Shown in pieces: positions 9,477 through 20,151 of a DNA stretch of 24,781 bases. Positions within the stretch are counted from its first letter, which is position 1, and each line of letters opens with the position of its first letter. This DNA is from Hysterium pulicare CBS 123377 (Eukaryota > Ascomycota > Dothideomycetes > Hysteriales > Hysteriaceae). The stretch spans positions 1-24,781 of the forward strand of contig AJFK01000186.1 in assembly GCA_000467715.1 (NCBI GenBank). The letters run 5' to 3'. A model generated the notes under the pieces. It made no database searches. It saw only the letters and a program-made list of their open reading frames with translations, and had not been told where the DNA came from. A program made the translations under genes and the position numbers.

Positions 9477-11963
9477 ATGAGGTTCGGTAGCACCCTACGC
9501 AAGAACATCTACCCTCCATGGAAGGATAGTTATATTGCTTACGATAAGCTCAAGAAGCTGCTTAAGGAGAGCGATGGAGGTTCCCCCATCGACGAAGATG
9601 ATGATGATTGGACCGCCGACGACGAAAGTGCCTTCGTGGACGAGCTCATGAACGTCCAGCTCGAGAAAGTCCACAACTTCCAGACCGCGACATCCGAGAA
9701 ATTGAAGGAGAGAACGGCGGCATGCGAGTCAAAACTAGATCCACTGGCAGTTGGGTTAAAACCCGAGGAATCAGAGGAGGGTAATGGTTCAGCTTCGGTG
9801 GAAAATGCACAACAAAAGCCGGAGATCAAGCCAGAAGAGAAGGAAAAGCTCTTAAAGGAGGTGCTGGGAGAACTAGACAAGATCACCAAGGAGGTCAACG
9901 AGCTGGAAAAATACAGCCGGATCAATTATAGCGCCTTCTATAAGATCACTAAAAAACACGATCGTAAACGAGGCGATGCCTACAAGCTGCGACCATTCCT
10001 AGAAACCAGGCTGAGCAAACGTCCCCTCAATAAGGAAGACTACTCGCCATTACTTTACAGGCTATCTGCCATGTATTCCTTCGTCAGACAGAGCCTGGAT
10101 GGAAAATCACGAGATACATTGTCTTTTTCAGAAAGCCAAACAGGAGGGGAGAGCTTCACCTCTCACAAATGTAAGTACCTAAGTACTATGGTCCTATTGG
10201 TGGGCTCAAGCTAAACCATTCAAAGTTTGGGTCCACCCAGAAAACCTCCTTGAGGTGAAGACGGTTATCCTTCGTCGCCTTCCTGTTCTCGTATACAATC
10301 CGCAAACCTCCAAAGTCGCCGAAGGTTCCCAGCGCGATCCAACCCTTACGTCCATTTACTTCGATAACTCCAAATTCTCCCTATATGCCGATAAGATTAA
10401 TCGCAAACCCGATGCGGCGTCTTTACGCCTGCGTTGGTATGGTCAACTTGCAGAGAAACCAGATATTTTGTTAGAGAAAAAGGTTATGAAGGACGGGGAT
10501 ACTAGCGAAGAGCAAAAATTGCCGATCAAGGAGAAGTACGTGCAGCCTTTCATTCAGGGCAAATACAAAATGGAGAAGAGCATACAGAAGATTCAAGACC
10601 GAACTGGGGAGGAATCGGGCCAGGTGGATGAATTTCAGAAGTCTGTGGGTGATATACAAACCTTCCTTCAGGACAATCAGCTACAGCCTGTACTACGCGC
10701 AAACTATAGTCGCACGGCTTTCCAAATTCCCGGGGATGATAGAGTCAGGATATCGTTGGACACGAATCTTGCTCTGATCCGCGAGGATGCGATAGATTCA
10801 GACCGACCTTGCCGAGACCCGGACGATTGGCACAGGAAAGACATTGACGAAGCTCAAATGGAGTATCCATTTAAGCGAATACGAAAAGGGGAGATAAATC
10901 GGTTCCCTTTCGCAATCTTGGAAATCAAGATCAAAGGAAGGAAACATTACGAGTGGGTTGATGACTTGATGGACTCACATCTTGTCAAGGAAGCCCCTCG
11001 CTTCTCCAAGTTCGTTCATGGCGTTGCCACGCTTTTTGAGGATCACGTAAACAGCTTCCCCTTCTGGTTGAACGAAGTAGATACCGATATTAGACAAGAG
11101 CCTCAAGACGCGTTCGAAGAAGAGCAGAAGCGAAAGGCTCGTGCTGCGGAAGATGAGTTCGCTGTTGGCAGCCTGTTTGGTGCTAGAGCAAGTTCCAGCT
11201 ATAGGCCTTCTGTCTCCTCACCCGTGGGCTCGCCAGCAGGCGATAAGTATATTAGGGATCAAACGCCTGCTAAGTCATCATTATCGGCCAGCAGGATGGT
11301 TAACGGTAAAGAGAATACGAATGAAGAAGTTGACTCTGATGAAGACGGAGCAGCTGTTACGACTCTTGATGGTTCTGACTTGACCAAATCGACCGGTGTC
11401 CGATCTTTCTTCCCTTCCTTCTCTTCTTCGAAGTACGCCCGCGCACGTCAACAACGTCAAATAAAACTACCTCCTGGCATTCGAGATCCCGGAGTATGGA
11501 TTAAAGATCAAGGCCCCGTGAAAGTCGAAGCGAAAGTATGGTTGGCAAATCAACGAACATTTGTCAAGTGGCAGCATGTCGGTGTACTACTTGCCGGCCT
11601 GTCCCTCGGTCTTTATAATGCTGCAGGCGAAACAAACGGTGTTGCGCGAACCCTTGCCATTGTTTACACTCTTCTTGCTGCCTTCATACTTCTCTGGGGC
11701 TACGGAATATTTATGTATCGGAACAAGCTCATTCGCGAGAGGAGCCCGAAGGACTTTGACAATCAACTCGGTCCGATCGTCGTTTGCATAGGTCTGATCA
11801 TTGCTTTATGCTTGAATTTTGGATTCAAAGTACGTATATCCATGTTCAAAGATACATAGATTTGGCTAACGAGTCTGAACAGTATCAAGCGATCATCAAT
11901 GATAGAGCGGACGGTGACAACCCTGGAAATTCGACAGTCCTTGAGCGGATTGAATTGTTATGA
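9477..11963 (+). CDS. vtc4: Vacuolar transporter chaperone 4, polyphosphate polymerase
   Basis: Three exons, 9477-10170, 10226-11829 and 11883-11963, give 792 residues (yeast Vtc4 is 721). Introns are 55 and 53 nt with GCTAAAC and GCTAACG branch-like sites. An SPX domain (~1-172) begins MRFGSTLRKNIYPPW and has the basic cluster KITKKHDRKRG at 156-166, the inositol-pyrophosphate-sensing surface. An acidic, variable insert occupies ~100-125. The VTC catalytic tunnel domain (~232-530) shows FWVHPENLLEVKTVILR, SIYFDNSKF, SLRLRWYGQ, LLEKKVM, RISLDTNLALIRED and FAILEIKIKG, the Arg/Lys/Glu set of the polymerase. A Ser-rich acidic linker leads to a DUF202 module with three membrane helices (~677-698, 707-730, 748-768), introduced by KVWLANQRTFVKW. 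It makes polyphosphate from ATP at the vacuolar membrane and feeds it into the lumen. The start was chosen because SPX proteins begin MKFG/MRFG; an in-frame upstream ATG at 9315 is rejected. Confidence 0.96.
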
Positions 11964-14169
11964 GTAGAAGTAACGTATTGCTACCTGGTAGAACGTCAAT
12001 AGGACTGCCAGATATTGTGCTGAGATGCACGAATGTTGCTGAGGTTTCACGCAAACAGTATGATTTGCTTTCGACGTAGAAGTAACGTCAACTATTTGTA
12101 TACCTCGTCCTTCACGTGTGATGTAGAGACCGGTTTACGCAACGCATGAATCCCTCGAGCCACAATCAATAAATACACAAGATTACTTCTATCTATCTAC
12201 CTAGCTACAATCACACATTTCGCATTCGCGCCATCTCACAGCCGCTCGCGTGCCACGTCCCCAGCCTTACGCCACTCTCATAGGTCGAATGTTTGAAATT
12301 GTTTCCCTCACATGGCCAATTTGCGGTCGTTAAGCCGAGGTCACGCCTCAATTTAACGGCTGTTTGCAGACTCGGGAGGCTGTATGCACCCCGTATCCCG
12401 TGACGGCATGCATTTACCCTTTAATAGCTCACGGAATCTAGAGCGCTTCCAAGATTGTCTGCTACTGAAAGTGAACAGGTTTGCACTAGTTGAAGGTATT
12501 GGGAGGATTTGTTTGTGTTACCAAATACTACTAACAAGTCAGTACATATTGCTTCCGTGGCGTACGGACCGGCATGAGCAGCTGTCACTCTGCGTTGGAA
12601 CGGTTCGGAGACGCCAGTAACGACATCCTGCTGCATGCATGCTGTCTAAAAGGCGCTTGACGTTGATGTGGATCCAGAGCCGAAAGGGCCTTTGGGACAT
12701 GTTACCAGAAGGCCGTAGTTTCGTGCACCGCCGCACTTGGCACAAGGACTTCTCCTTAATTTGCATTTCGAAAGGGCAAAAAGGCTGGGCGCTTGCCACT
12801 GACTGCTGTTTGCAGATTATTATAGATGAGGATCTGTTGTAGGATTGTGTAGTTCTTAATTTCGTCTTCCTTGCAAGACTCGTGCATCGCAATATCGAAT
12901 GTCTGTTTTGAAACGGGCGCATGAACGTGGGAACCCTGAGTTGCTCGGAGAATTTCTCGCCGTTCGAAACATGCAGGGCTGGTTTCTGTGTTCCCCTTTC
13001 GCGTTTGGCAACAGAGATCGAGCCTCGAAGAACGCGTGCGCGTGATCAAGGGTCTTAGGGTGAGATGAGTCCAACTAAACTCGGCGACCGGTCTTGAATG
13101 GAGTTCCGGGCGTGAGAGCATCCTCGGTGGTTGTTTGTGAGCTGACGGTGGATGGTGAGGGTGTGCAGGTGGAAAAAAGAGGGCCTGTCAGTCAAGACCC
13201 GCTAGATGATCGGAGCCGCTGAAACATTTCCAAGGTTGCCAAGGGCATGCTAGTTTACCGCTTGGTCCCGTAATTCAAACCTCGATTGCCAAACAACCGC
13301 ATGCGCCTTAACGCTGTGTTTATGCGCTGGTCCAACCAGAAGACACGACATCTCACATAGAGGCCCTATTTCGGGTAGTGCTCTCTAGCTATCCATCTCC
13401 TGCGCCCCTTTCTGTCCTCTGGTGCCTGCCAACCGCTGCCTTTTCGAGGCCTCTCCCCAGATCATGCCCATATGGATGCGCAGGGGACATGTTCAACTCT
13501 CCACAAAAGCCCACTCGTCATGCCCAGATGCAGTTCTGCCGACAGGGCTGTCATGGAAGCTCATCTCATCTGCCGGCCTCTTGATTGGCAGCACCTCGTA
13601 GGATGCATGCCTAACCATCTGCTTGAAAACTAGTGCATGGCTCCGTCTCCCATACAACGGGCCGCCGAGGCGGTGCTCCCAGAGGCGGAACTTTTTGTCT
13701 GTGTACCCTTTATTACTTTAGCTGACCCTTGTGCGTCACTCTCGATAATTTGTGTGAAAGGTGCTTGCTCCTAATTCATTCAAAAGCCCACGGTGATCCC
13801 ATTCACCATTTCTGTACTTGAGGTCACGGTCACCGTTCAATTTGGATAACGTGACCCCGTCCCCGCATCGTCATAACCCACTCCTTCTCTTCATGGTCGA
13901 GTCTTTTCCGACCTCACCCACTCCATTCCCTCTCTCTTTTTTCAATTCAGCGCCGCGTCTCTACGTGTAGCGTGAGGTGGATTGACCCCGGATTCAATCG
14001 TTCTCTCTTTGACAGTTCCCTAATTCAAAATAATTTCTAAAAAATCTTCCCTTCGTTTCCCATCTCGGGCATTTCCAGCGTCAGAGGCACGCTTACTACC
14101 AGATTCTGCGGTTCTGGCTTACGACCGACTCAATTCTAATTCTTCAGTTTCCTGAGATACCCATCAGCA
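11964..14169. other. Long intergenic region without a recognisable gene
   Basis: 2.2 kb lie between vtc4 and the S41 protease gene. Only short open frames occur (longest 127 codons, minus strand) and none has family features or plausible splicing partners. A 13-bp direct repeat (GTAGAAGTAACGT) sits at 11964-11976 and 12076-12088 in the vtc4 3' region. A CACGTG is at 12113-12118. GGTCAC motifs occur in direct repeat at 13822-13833. The last ~250 bp are rich in pyrimidine tracts and probably form the promoter and leader of the protease gene. Confidence 0.5.
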
Positions 14170-16440
14170 ATGCGTCTCACTACATTGACAGCCCTAACGG
14201 GCTTCTATGCAATTGCAAGCTCAACGCCAGTGGCACCTCATGCACCAGCACCGAACCTTCAGCCTCTCCAGACTCGCCAGGGAAATGCCACCAACACGAC
14301 CGCACCATGCGCCCAGGTCTCCTCGGCCTACTTCAATCAAGTAGGCGCGTTCCCGACTGTGCCTGCCAAGATGGCCTATGACTGCATCAAGAGTGTTCCG
14401 CTCAACGTCACCTCCGCGAGGCAACTTCTCCAGGAAATCCGACCCTACGTCGAATGGCAGAGCACCCTTGCCTTTCTCAAGAACCCCCCCGCAGAGTACG
14501 TTGCAAAGATTCAGCCACCTGTCGATATCATGGCTGGCTTGGACAAGATTGCGGCGAAAGTGGACGCGAGTGCGTACGGCGGAGAATATGAATTTGGATG
14601 GGATCTTTACAGGCTCATTCAATCCGCACATGACGGTCACTTCAGTTACGTGTTGGATGCCGTAGCTGGCATTTTCACCTTCGGTAGGAAAGTCCCACTC
14701 GTTTCCGTTTCCGAAGATGGAAAGAAGCTGCCAGCCATTTTCGCCTTCCAGGATGTCCTCGGAATGCAGTTCAAGAACATTTCGTATACACCCTCGGCGG
14801 TTGTAAAGATCGACGGACAAGATGCAAATACTTGGGCCGAGAACTGGTCTCAGTATGGCTCGCTCCAAGACCGAGATGCTTTGTACAACAATGTCTTCTA
14901 TGAGCTCGCGCAAGTCTCACTGGGTGGCTCTGGCTCTGGTACTGGCACTTTCACCGGTGGAGGTAGGGGTAGATGGGTTTATCCAGGGGAAACTACCACC
15001 TTGACATTTGCCAATGGCACTTCGTACACAATGGAGAACTATGCCAGAGTCCTTGTGAACATGAGGGGCATCCAGTCTGGCGAAGACCTGGCGAAACAGT
15101 ACATCTACTACGCTAGCGCAGGTTCGGCTGGTGCCCATGTTGGAGATGGGGCAGCACCTGCAACAGGAGCCACGCCTCCGGGCTATCCTACCCCGGTCGT
15201 TCCTGGTCCTAACAACTTGATCAATGGCTTTTACATCAATTCTCCTGGCTATGAAGACGTCGCGGTTCTCTCGGTTCCCAACTTTGTTGGTGACAACAAC
15301 GCTGAGACTGGTTTCCAGAAAACAACGCAAAACTTCTTGCCAAAGGCCGTCGCCGATGGCAAGAAGAAGCTGATCATTGATGTCTCAGCCAACGGAGGTG
15401 GCACCATCTTGCAGGGCTACGACATGTTCAAGCAGCTCTTCCCATCCATCTTGCCTTATGGCGCCACCCGCTTCCGCGCGACTGAAGCCCACGATCTCGT
15501 CGGCCAGGCCTTCAGCGCGTTTGGTACTCAATTCCCACGCAACGTCGATGCGGTCAACGGCACTATCATCAACGTTCAGTCATCTTATTTCGACTACCAA
15601 AGCGATGCAACCGAGGATTATAAGCCGTTCACCTCATGGCCTGACAAGTTTGGACCTTTGACCTATAATGGCGATAACTTCACCAAGATTGCCCGATGGA
15701 ACCTGTCTGATGTTCTCCTACCTTACAACTCGGGCGGAATCAATGTCACAGGATACGGCGACCGAACAAACTTCACTACCCAGGCATTCAAGGCTGAGAA
15801 CATTGTCATACTCACCGATGGATACTGTGCATCAACCTGCACAATTTTCAGTGAACTGATGAAGCAACAAGCGGGAGTGAAGACCATCGCCATGGGCGGT
15901 CGAAGCAACAGTAACCCCATCCAAGCCATTGGAGGCGTCAAAGGCACTAACAATTACCAATGGGGATTCATTCAGGAACTTGCACAGACTGCCGTAGAAA
16001 TTGCGCCTGCGGACCGAGCCGCCGAATACAAATCATCCGTTCTGAAGAATTTCTACGCCGATCCGCCATTTACCCGAGCAGGATCAGCTCCCGGATGCAA
16101 TGTGAGGGACGGAATTAGGCAGGGTGACAAGACGGGAACCCCTTTGCAATTCGTGTACGAGCCAGCAGACTGCAGACTCTACTACACCCCGGAAATGACA
16201 GTCGACGTTCAAGCTATCTGGAAGGCGGCGGCAGATGCGCAATGGAACGGAAAGGGAACTTGTGTAGGGAAATCTGGAGGATATGGAAAGCGTGATGAAG
16301 AATTCAGCGAGATGACCACACGTCTGAAGCCGAGGGGACTAGACCGAAGGATGACCGCTGAGGTTATGCAACAATTCGAGGAATCGTTTGCTCTGGAGAC
16401 GGATTGCCATTTGAATGGAGATGGATTCATGCAGCCGTGA
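14170..16440 (+). CDS. Secreted S41-family serine protease, CPAF-like
   Basis: A single exon of 756 residues. The N-terminus MRLTTLTALTGFYAIASS-TPVAP is a secretion signal with likely cleavage near 18-20. A conserved N-terminal region contains H154-D-G-H157-F, which matches the position of the catalytic His in CPAF-type S41 enzymes. A PDZ-like middle follows. The S41 core runs from ~361 (YEDVAVLSVPNFVGDN, then LIIDVSANGGG at 401-411) to ~610, with the nucleophile motif GYCASTC, Ser555 being the predicted catalytic residue. Many N-X-S/T sequons suggest glycosylation. The C-terminal tail (~700-756) has a Lys-Arg site (GKRDEEF) that could be processed by kexin. By family knowledge these are peptidases; relatives include the S41 protein encoded in the ustiloxin cluster of Aspergillus, but no RiPP precursor or other cluster gene is visible here. 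Substrate is unknown. It is intronless, unlike most neighbours. Confidence 0.88.
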   Translation: MRLTTLTALTGFYAIASSTPVAPHAPAPNLQPLQTRQGNATNTTAPCAQVSSAYFNQVGAFPTVPAKMAYDCIKSVPLNVTSARQLLQEIRPYVEWQSTLAFLKNPPAEYVAKIQPPVDIMAGLDKIAAKVDASAYGGEYEFGWDLYRLIQSAHDGHFSYVLDAVAGIFTFGRKVPLVSVSEDGKKLPAIFAFQDVLGMQFKNISYTPSAVVKIDGQDANTWAENWSQYGSLQDRDALYNNVFYELAQVSLGGSGSGTGTFTGGGRGRWVYPGETTTLTFANGTSYTMENYARVLVNMRGIQSGEDLAKQYIYYASAGSAGAHVGDGAAPATGATPPGYPTPVVPGPNNLINGFYINSPGYEDVAVLSVPNFVGDNNAETGFQKTTQNFLPKAVADGKKKLIIDVSANGGGTILQGYDMFKQLFPSILPYGATRFRATEAHDLVGQAFSAFGTQFPRNVDAVNGTIINVQSSYFDYQSDATEDYKPFTSWPDKFGPLTYNGDNFTKIARWNLSDVLLPYNSGGINVTGYGDRTNFTTQAFKAENIVILTDGYCASTCTIFSELMKQQAGVKTIAMGGRSNSNPIQAIGGVKGTNNYQWGFIQELAQTAVEIAPADRAAEYKSSVLKNFYADPPFTRAGSAPGCNVRDGIRQGDKTGTPLQFVYEPADCRLYYTPEMTVDVQAIWKAAADAQWNGKGTCVGKSGGYGKRDEEFSEMTTRLKPRGLDRRMTAEVMQQFEESFALETDCHLNGDGFMQP

Positions 16441-17953
16441 GGAAATGGATATGGGATGCGGATAGAGGCGGATCGATCATCGAAACGAATGACTAATGTC
16501 TCCGAAAATTGTGAAGGATAGGTGGATATGGATGGTTAATGCTCTCGGAGAGCTGTAAGAAGCTACCACAACGTGCTTCGACTAATAATATATTTTCTGA
16601 TGCATGGACATAAGCGTTCAATCAAGAACAATTTCTGCACCTCATGATAGTCTTCGTTTGAAAGCACCTCTACCCAATGCTCCCTCCAATTTCCAATTAC
16701 GACATATGTTTGCAGGATTCGGAAAGAAAAGAGAGCACCGCCTTTTCGTATTGCTTATAGAACGTGACCGGTGCTTACGTATTAGTTATTGGCACCACAC
16801 GGGTGGCCTTATAACCTTGGAACCTGGTTTCTGCTGATGCCCAGCTTCCCTCTCGCGTTTCTCGCGTCCGCCACATGTACAACTCGACCCGACTATACCC
16901 AAGAAAGTTGTTCATCACGCTCTGAAAATCCCTGCAGCTCGGACTCATGTTGTGGACATTTGTACCCGGTTCCTCAGATAGGATCAACAATGCTAGTACA
17001 TTAACCCGGTCACTCGTTGATTTGCCAAGCATGTTCAAGTATTCGCAGTTCGTATAGCGGAAAGCAAGCCATTCTCTAGTAATTCGTCGGCCCGATGTCG
17101 ACCTAACTTCACACCCGAAAATAGAAATGGCGCATTTCTAAACTTTTCCCGACTGAAATGTAACGCGCAGTCGAAGGTCTTGCTGTACCGTTACATAAGG
17201 CGGACCGTGGAAGCTTTGAGCTGTGAGAAACCGAGTCAGGCTGCTAGAAAAGCGGAGTCTCCGTAAGCTTCGTCGTGGTTCCTGTACAGCATTGTCTGGT
17301 AAAGCCAAAGCTTTGAGACGGCGGCACGTGGCGTAATGGGCTGAGCTCGGGTTGTGGAGAAAGGAGAGCCGTCTATTCCTCTTCCACTACACAAGGCCCG
17401 CCAAAACAGCCACGCCCGTACACGCCGTCACCTCGTCAGCCAACGATGGGAGGTGAAAGTCAGCCATTGATCCTCTTCTGGCTTACTGAGATCCGTGGAC
17501 GGGGTAGGGCCGCTTCTGGGCGGTGTCGTGCGGTGCTGGGTTTTCGTCCTTCGAGTGCCTGACTCGTATTACTTCCCGGGTTTTCTGTGCTAGCTATTCA
17601 GCTTTTAGGTCATGACATTATTTCTCGTGGACTATATGGAGTCAGCACGGGCTCTAGTCTATTTTCGTGGCAGGGGCATAGTTGAAGAAATGTCTTAGTT
17701 GTTGTAGGTACATAATGAATGGAGTCGTCCTTTCCGCTTTGCTTGAGTATTCTACCATCGACATTCGCTTTCTCTCACATCCTAAGGATATTCCGTTCAC
17801 TGAATACCTACCTAATACCTAATATCTCTATCTCTGTCTCTGTCATCTCCTTTTGCATCAGAACACGCTCCGGCCGCAAGGTTCAACTCAGCCTAACGTC
17901 TCTTCAAGCCGCGGTTCTTTTCTTCGTTGCACAATCCAACAGCTCTCACAATC
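16441..17953. other. Intergenic region upstream of the AA7 oxidoreductase gene
   Basis: 1.5 kb without a recognisable gene. The first part is the 3' region of the protease gene. A CACGTG occurs at 17325-17330, and the stretch ~17820-17860 is rich in CT repeats, typical of a fungal 5' leader. An 87-codon minus-strand frame at 16775-17038 has no recognisable features. A 180-codon frame beginning at 17719 overlaps the AA7 gene out of frame and is probably chance. Confidence 0.5.
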
Positions 17954-19735
17954 ATGAGGATCGTCGACATGGTTCCTACATCCAGTCTGTTTTTGGTTGG
18001 TCTGCTTACCATCAGCCTGGTCTCCGCCACGCCAGCCGAACGCAAGGCTGCCCTGACACCATCACCGGACGCGAGTTGTGGAGGCTCAACTGGATACACC
18101 TGTTCAGGCAGTTCATTTGGGAATTGCTGTTCTCAGTATGGGTGGTGTGGCTCGAGTACAGCTTACTGTGGTGCTGGATGTCAATCTGGCTTCGGTACAT
18201 GCGGTTCCGGCTCGCCCTCTTCGACCAAGGCCGCATCAAGCTCTACATCAGCGAAACCTAGCTCTACATCAGCAAAGCCTACTTCTACATCAGCGAAGCC
18301 TAACTCGTCGTCGACCGCTACACCTACTGGCACGTTATCCAATTGCTTGAATAATAAGAACGTTCCTATTAGTCTCATTCAAGACTCCAACTTCCAGCAG
18401 CTTGCTCAGCCATACAATCTTCGTCTGCCCTACACCCCCGCAGTCATTGTTCTCCCTACCACGAGTCAGCATGTCCAAGATGCTGTAACCTGCGCTTCTC
18501 AGTACAAGGTCAAAGTGCAAGCCAAAAGCGGTGGTCACTCCTATGCCTCCTTCAGCTCTGGTGGGCAAGACGGCAGCATGATCATCGACCTTGAGGGCAT
18601 GCATGACATCTCTGTTGATACCACTGGTATTGCTAAGGTTGGCGGAGGTGTCCGTCTTGGGAACTTAGCACAAGGCATCTACGATCAGGCCAAACGAGCT
18701 TTACCACATGGTACATGCCCAGGTGTTGGCCTTGGTGGCCACTCCACTCACGGCGGTTATGGATACGACAGCCGTCTCTGGGGATTAGCCATGGACACAA
18801 TCGTCGGTTTGGACGTCGTCCTCGCAAATGGTAGCTATGTTCACGCCACATCCACCGCATATCAGGATATCTACTGGGCCCTTCGCGGTGCTGCCGACTC
18901 CTTCGGCATCGTCGTAAACTTTTACATGCAAACTCAGCCAGCTCCAGACTCAGTCACCTACTTCTCCTATAGCTTCTCCAACATGTTCACCTCCAAGGCC
19001 ACCTTCACAAATACTTTCCTACACGTCCAAGACTTCGCTAAGAATGCATCCGTTGTTGATGGTCGGCTTGGCTTCGGTATCTACCTCGATGGCTCAGGCT
19101 ACAGTCTGTCTGGCAGCTTCATCGGATCTCAAGACGAATTCACCTCCAAGGTCCAACCCGAGCTTCTCCGTGGACTTCCAAATCCTCCGACTCCAACTGT
19201 CCAAACGCTTGGTTGGATTGACTACCTAATCAAGCTTTCCAGCCAATCGTCCCTCAACGAGCCCTTAACTGGCTACAACGCCCACGACAACTTCTTCGCC
19301 AAGTCCATCACTGTGCCTGAGTCTGCTGGTCTCACCGCCGCCGCCCTCAATGCCTTTTACGACTTCATCACCGGCACCAGTGCACCAGCATCATGGTTTA
19401 CAATAATCAATCTCTACGGCGGACCAGGATCCGCCATCAACGCCAAGGACACCAACTTCGCCGCCTACTCGGACCGCGACTCCATCTGGGTCTTCCAGAA
19501 CTACGGCGAAACAGCAGCTTCCATCCCATACATCAACGGAATAAACAGCGCTATTACCAACGCCCAGAAGCAGACTACTTTCGGTGCCTACCTCAACTAC
19601 GTTGACCCTAGCTTGAGCGCGGATGATGCGCATAAGCTGTATTACAGCGCCGCTGTCTACTCTAGGCTCCAGAGCATCAAGAGGGTTGTGGATCCGGGGA
19701 TGGTGTTCTGGAATCCTCAGGCCGTGACTGTATAA
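17954..19735 (+). CDS. Secreted CBM18-AA7 FAD-linked oligosaccharide oxidoreductase
   Basis: A single exon of 593 residues (588 if the better-context ATG at 17969 is used). A signal peptide ends near LVSA-TPAER. A complete hevein-type CBM18 spans 42-83 with eight Cys at 42, 50, 58, 59, 65, 72, 76 and 83 and the chitin-contact set S60, Y62, W64, Y71. A Ser/Thr/Lys/Pro linker (84-~120) holds three exact-length 7-residue repeats (96-116). The AA7 domain (PF01565 FAD-binding_4) follows. It has both predicted covalent FAD ligands, H195 in SGGHSY and C255 in HGTCPGVGLGGH, 60 residues apart as in glucooligosaccharide oxidase (His70/Cys130). The C-terminal BBE segment ends RVVDPGMVFWNPQAV. The predicted reaction is oxidation of the reducing-end C1 of oligosaccharides; with a CBM18, chitooligosaccharides are the likely substrate (inference). 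Whether it is an oxidase or a dehydrogenase cannot be told from sequence by eye. Confidence 0.93.
   Translation: MRIVDMVPTSSLFLVGLLTISLVSATPAERKAALTPSPDASCGGSTGYTCSGSSFGNCCSQYGWCGSSTAYCGAGCQSGFGTCGSGSPSSTKAASSSTSAKPSSTSAKPTSTSAKPNSSSTATPTGTLSNCLNNKNVPISLIQDSNFQQLAQPYNLRLPYTPAVIVLPTTSQHVQDAVTCASQYKVKVQAKSGGHSYASFSSGGQDGSMIIDLEGMHDISVDTTGIAKVGGGVRLGNLAQGIYDQAKRALPHGTCPGVGLGGHSTHGGYGYDSRLWGLAMDTIVGLDVVLANGSYVHATSTAYQDIYWALRGAADSFGIVVNFYMQTQPAPDSVTYFSYSFSNMFTSKATFTNTFLHVQDFAKNASVVDGRLGFGIYLDGSGYSLSGSFIGSQDEFTSKVQPELLRGLPNPPTPTVQTLGWIDYLIKLSSQSSLNEPLTGYNAHDNFFAKSITVPESAGLTAAALNAFYDFITGTSAPASWFTIINLYGGPGSAINAKDTNFAAYSDRDSIWVFQNYGETAASIPYINGINSAITNAQKQTTFGAYLNYVDPSLSADDAHKLYYSAAVYSRLQSIKRVVDPGMVFWNPQAVTV
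18239..18301 (+). repeat. Three tandem 21-bp repeats in the CBM18-AA7 linker
   Basis: Three consecutive 21-bp units (18239-18259, 18260-18280, 18281-18301) differ at only a few bases. They encode SSTSAKP, SSTSAKP and TSTSAKP. The near identity at DNA level points to recent expansion by slippage or unequal exchange, so linker length is probably polymorphic between strains. Confidence 0.9.
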
Positions 19736-20151
19736 AGTGGTCTTGATGTAGCATAACGGATGTAAGGTATAGGGCATAATTTTTTTTAGCGATGCATTGT
19801 TGGGCGTTTTTAGTTTGAGACTTTCAAGTGTATATAATCGATAATTGAGTTTTGAAGAATACAGAAGATACTTGCACGTTTGATGTTTTGGGCTGCGAAG
19901 AGTTGGTGGGGTTGAACAGAATGATCACGTGATCTGGTGACCTGAGCGGGCGCTAAGCAGGCATACTTAAGTCGCGTCGCTCTTTCCTTCCTCTTCTCTC
20001 CACTCCACTTCACAAACAGCAAGAGTAAACAACACAACCCGCAACAGCAAGAGCTCCCACCACGCACAACACACGACACACCCAATTCCAGCAATCACGA
20101 CCACTCTACTGCTCTTGCTCTGAATCATCTCGTCACGCTACTCTCACCACA
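19736..20151. promoter_or_regulatory. Intergenic and promoter of the basic nuclear-type protein gene
   Basis: 416 bp. A 12-bp perfect palindrome GATCACGTGATC lies at 19923-19934, 218-229 bp upstream of the ATG. Its core TCACGTGA is the classic Cbf1-type E-box. A CA-rich leader (~20010-20150) precedes the ATG. No clear TATA box was found. Confidence 0.5.

Noticed and set aside
12539-13121. Overlapping 127- and 121-codon minus-strand frames as a hidden gene
   Set aside because: Two frames overlap each other, neither has recognisable motifs, and no splice arrangement improves them.
14221-14913. 230-codon minus-strand frame inside the S41 protease gene
   Set aside because: It lies wholly opposite a convincing signal-peptide and protease sequence and has no recognisable domain.
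17719-18261. 180-codon plus-strand frame upstream of and overlapping the AA7 gene
   Set aside because: It overlaps the CBM18-coding part out of frame; its upstream part is CT-rich leader sequence translated by chance.
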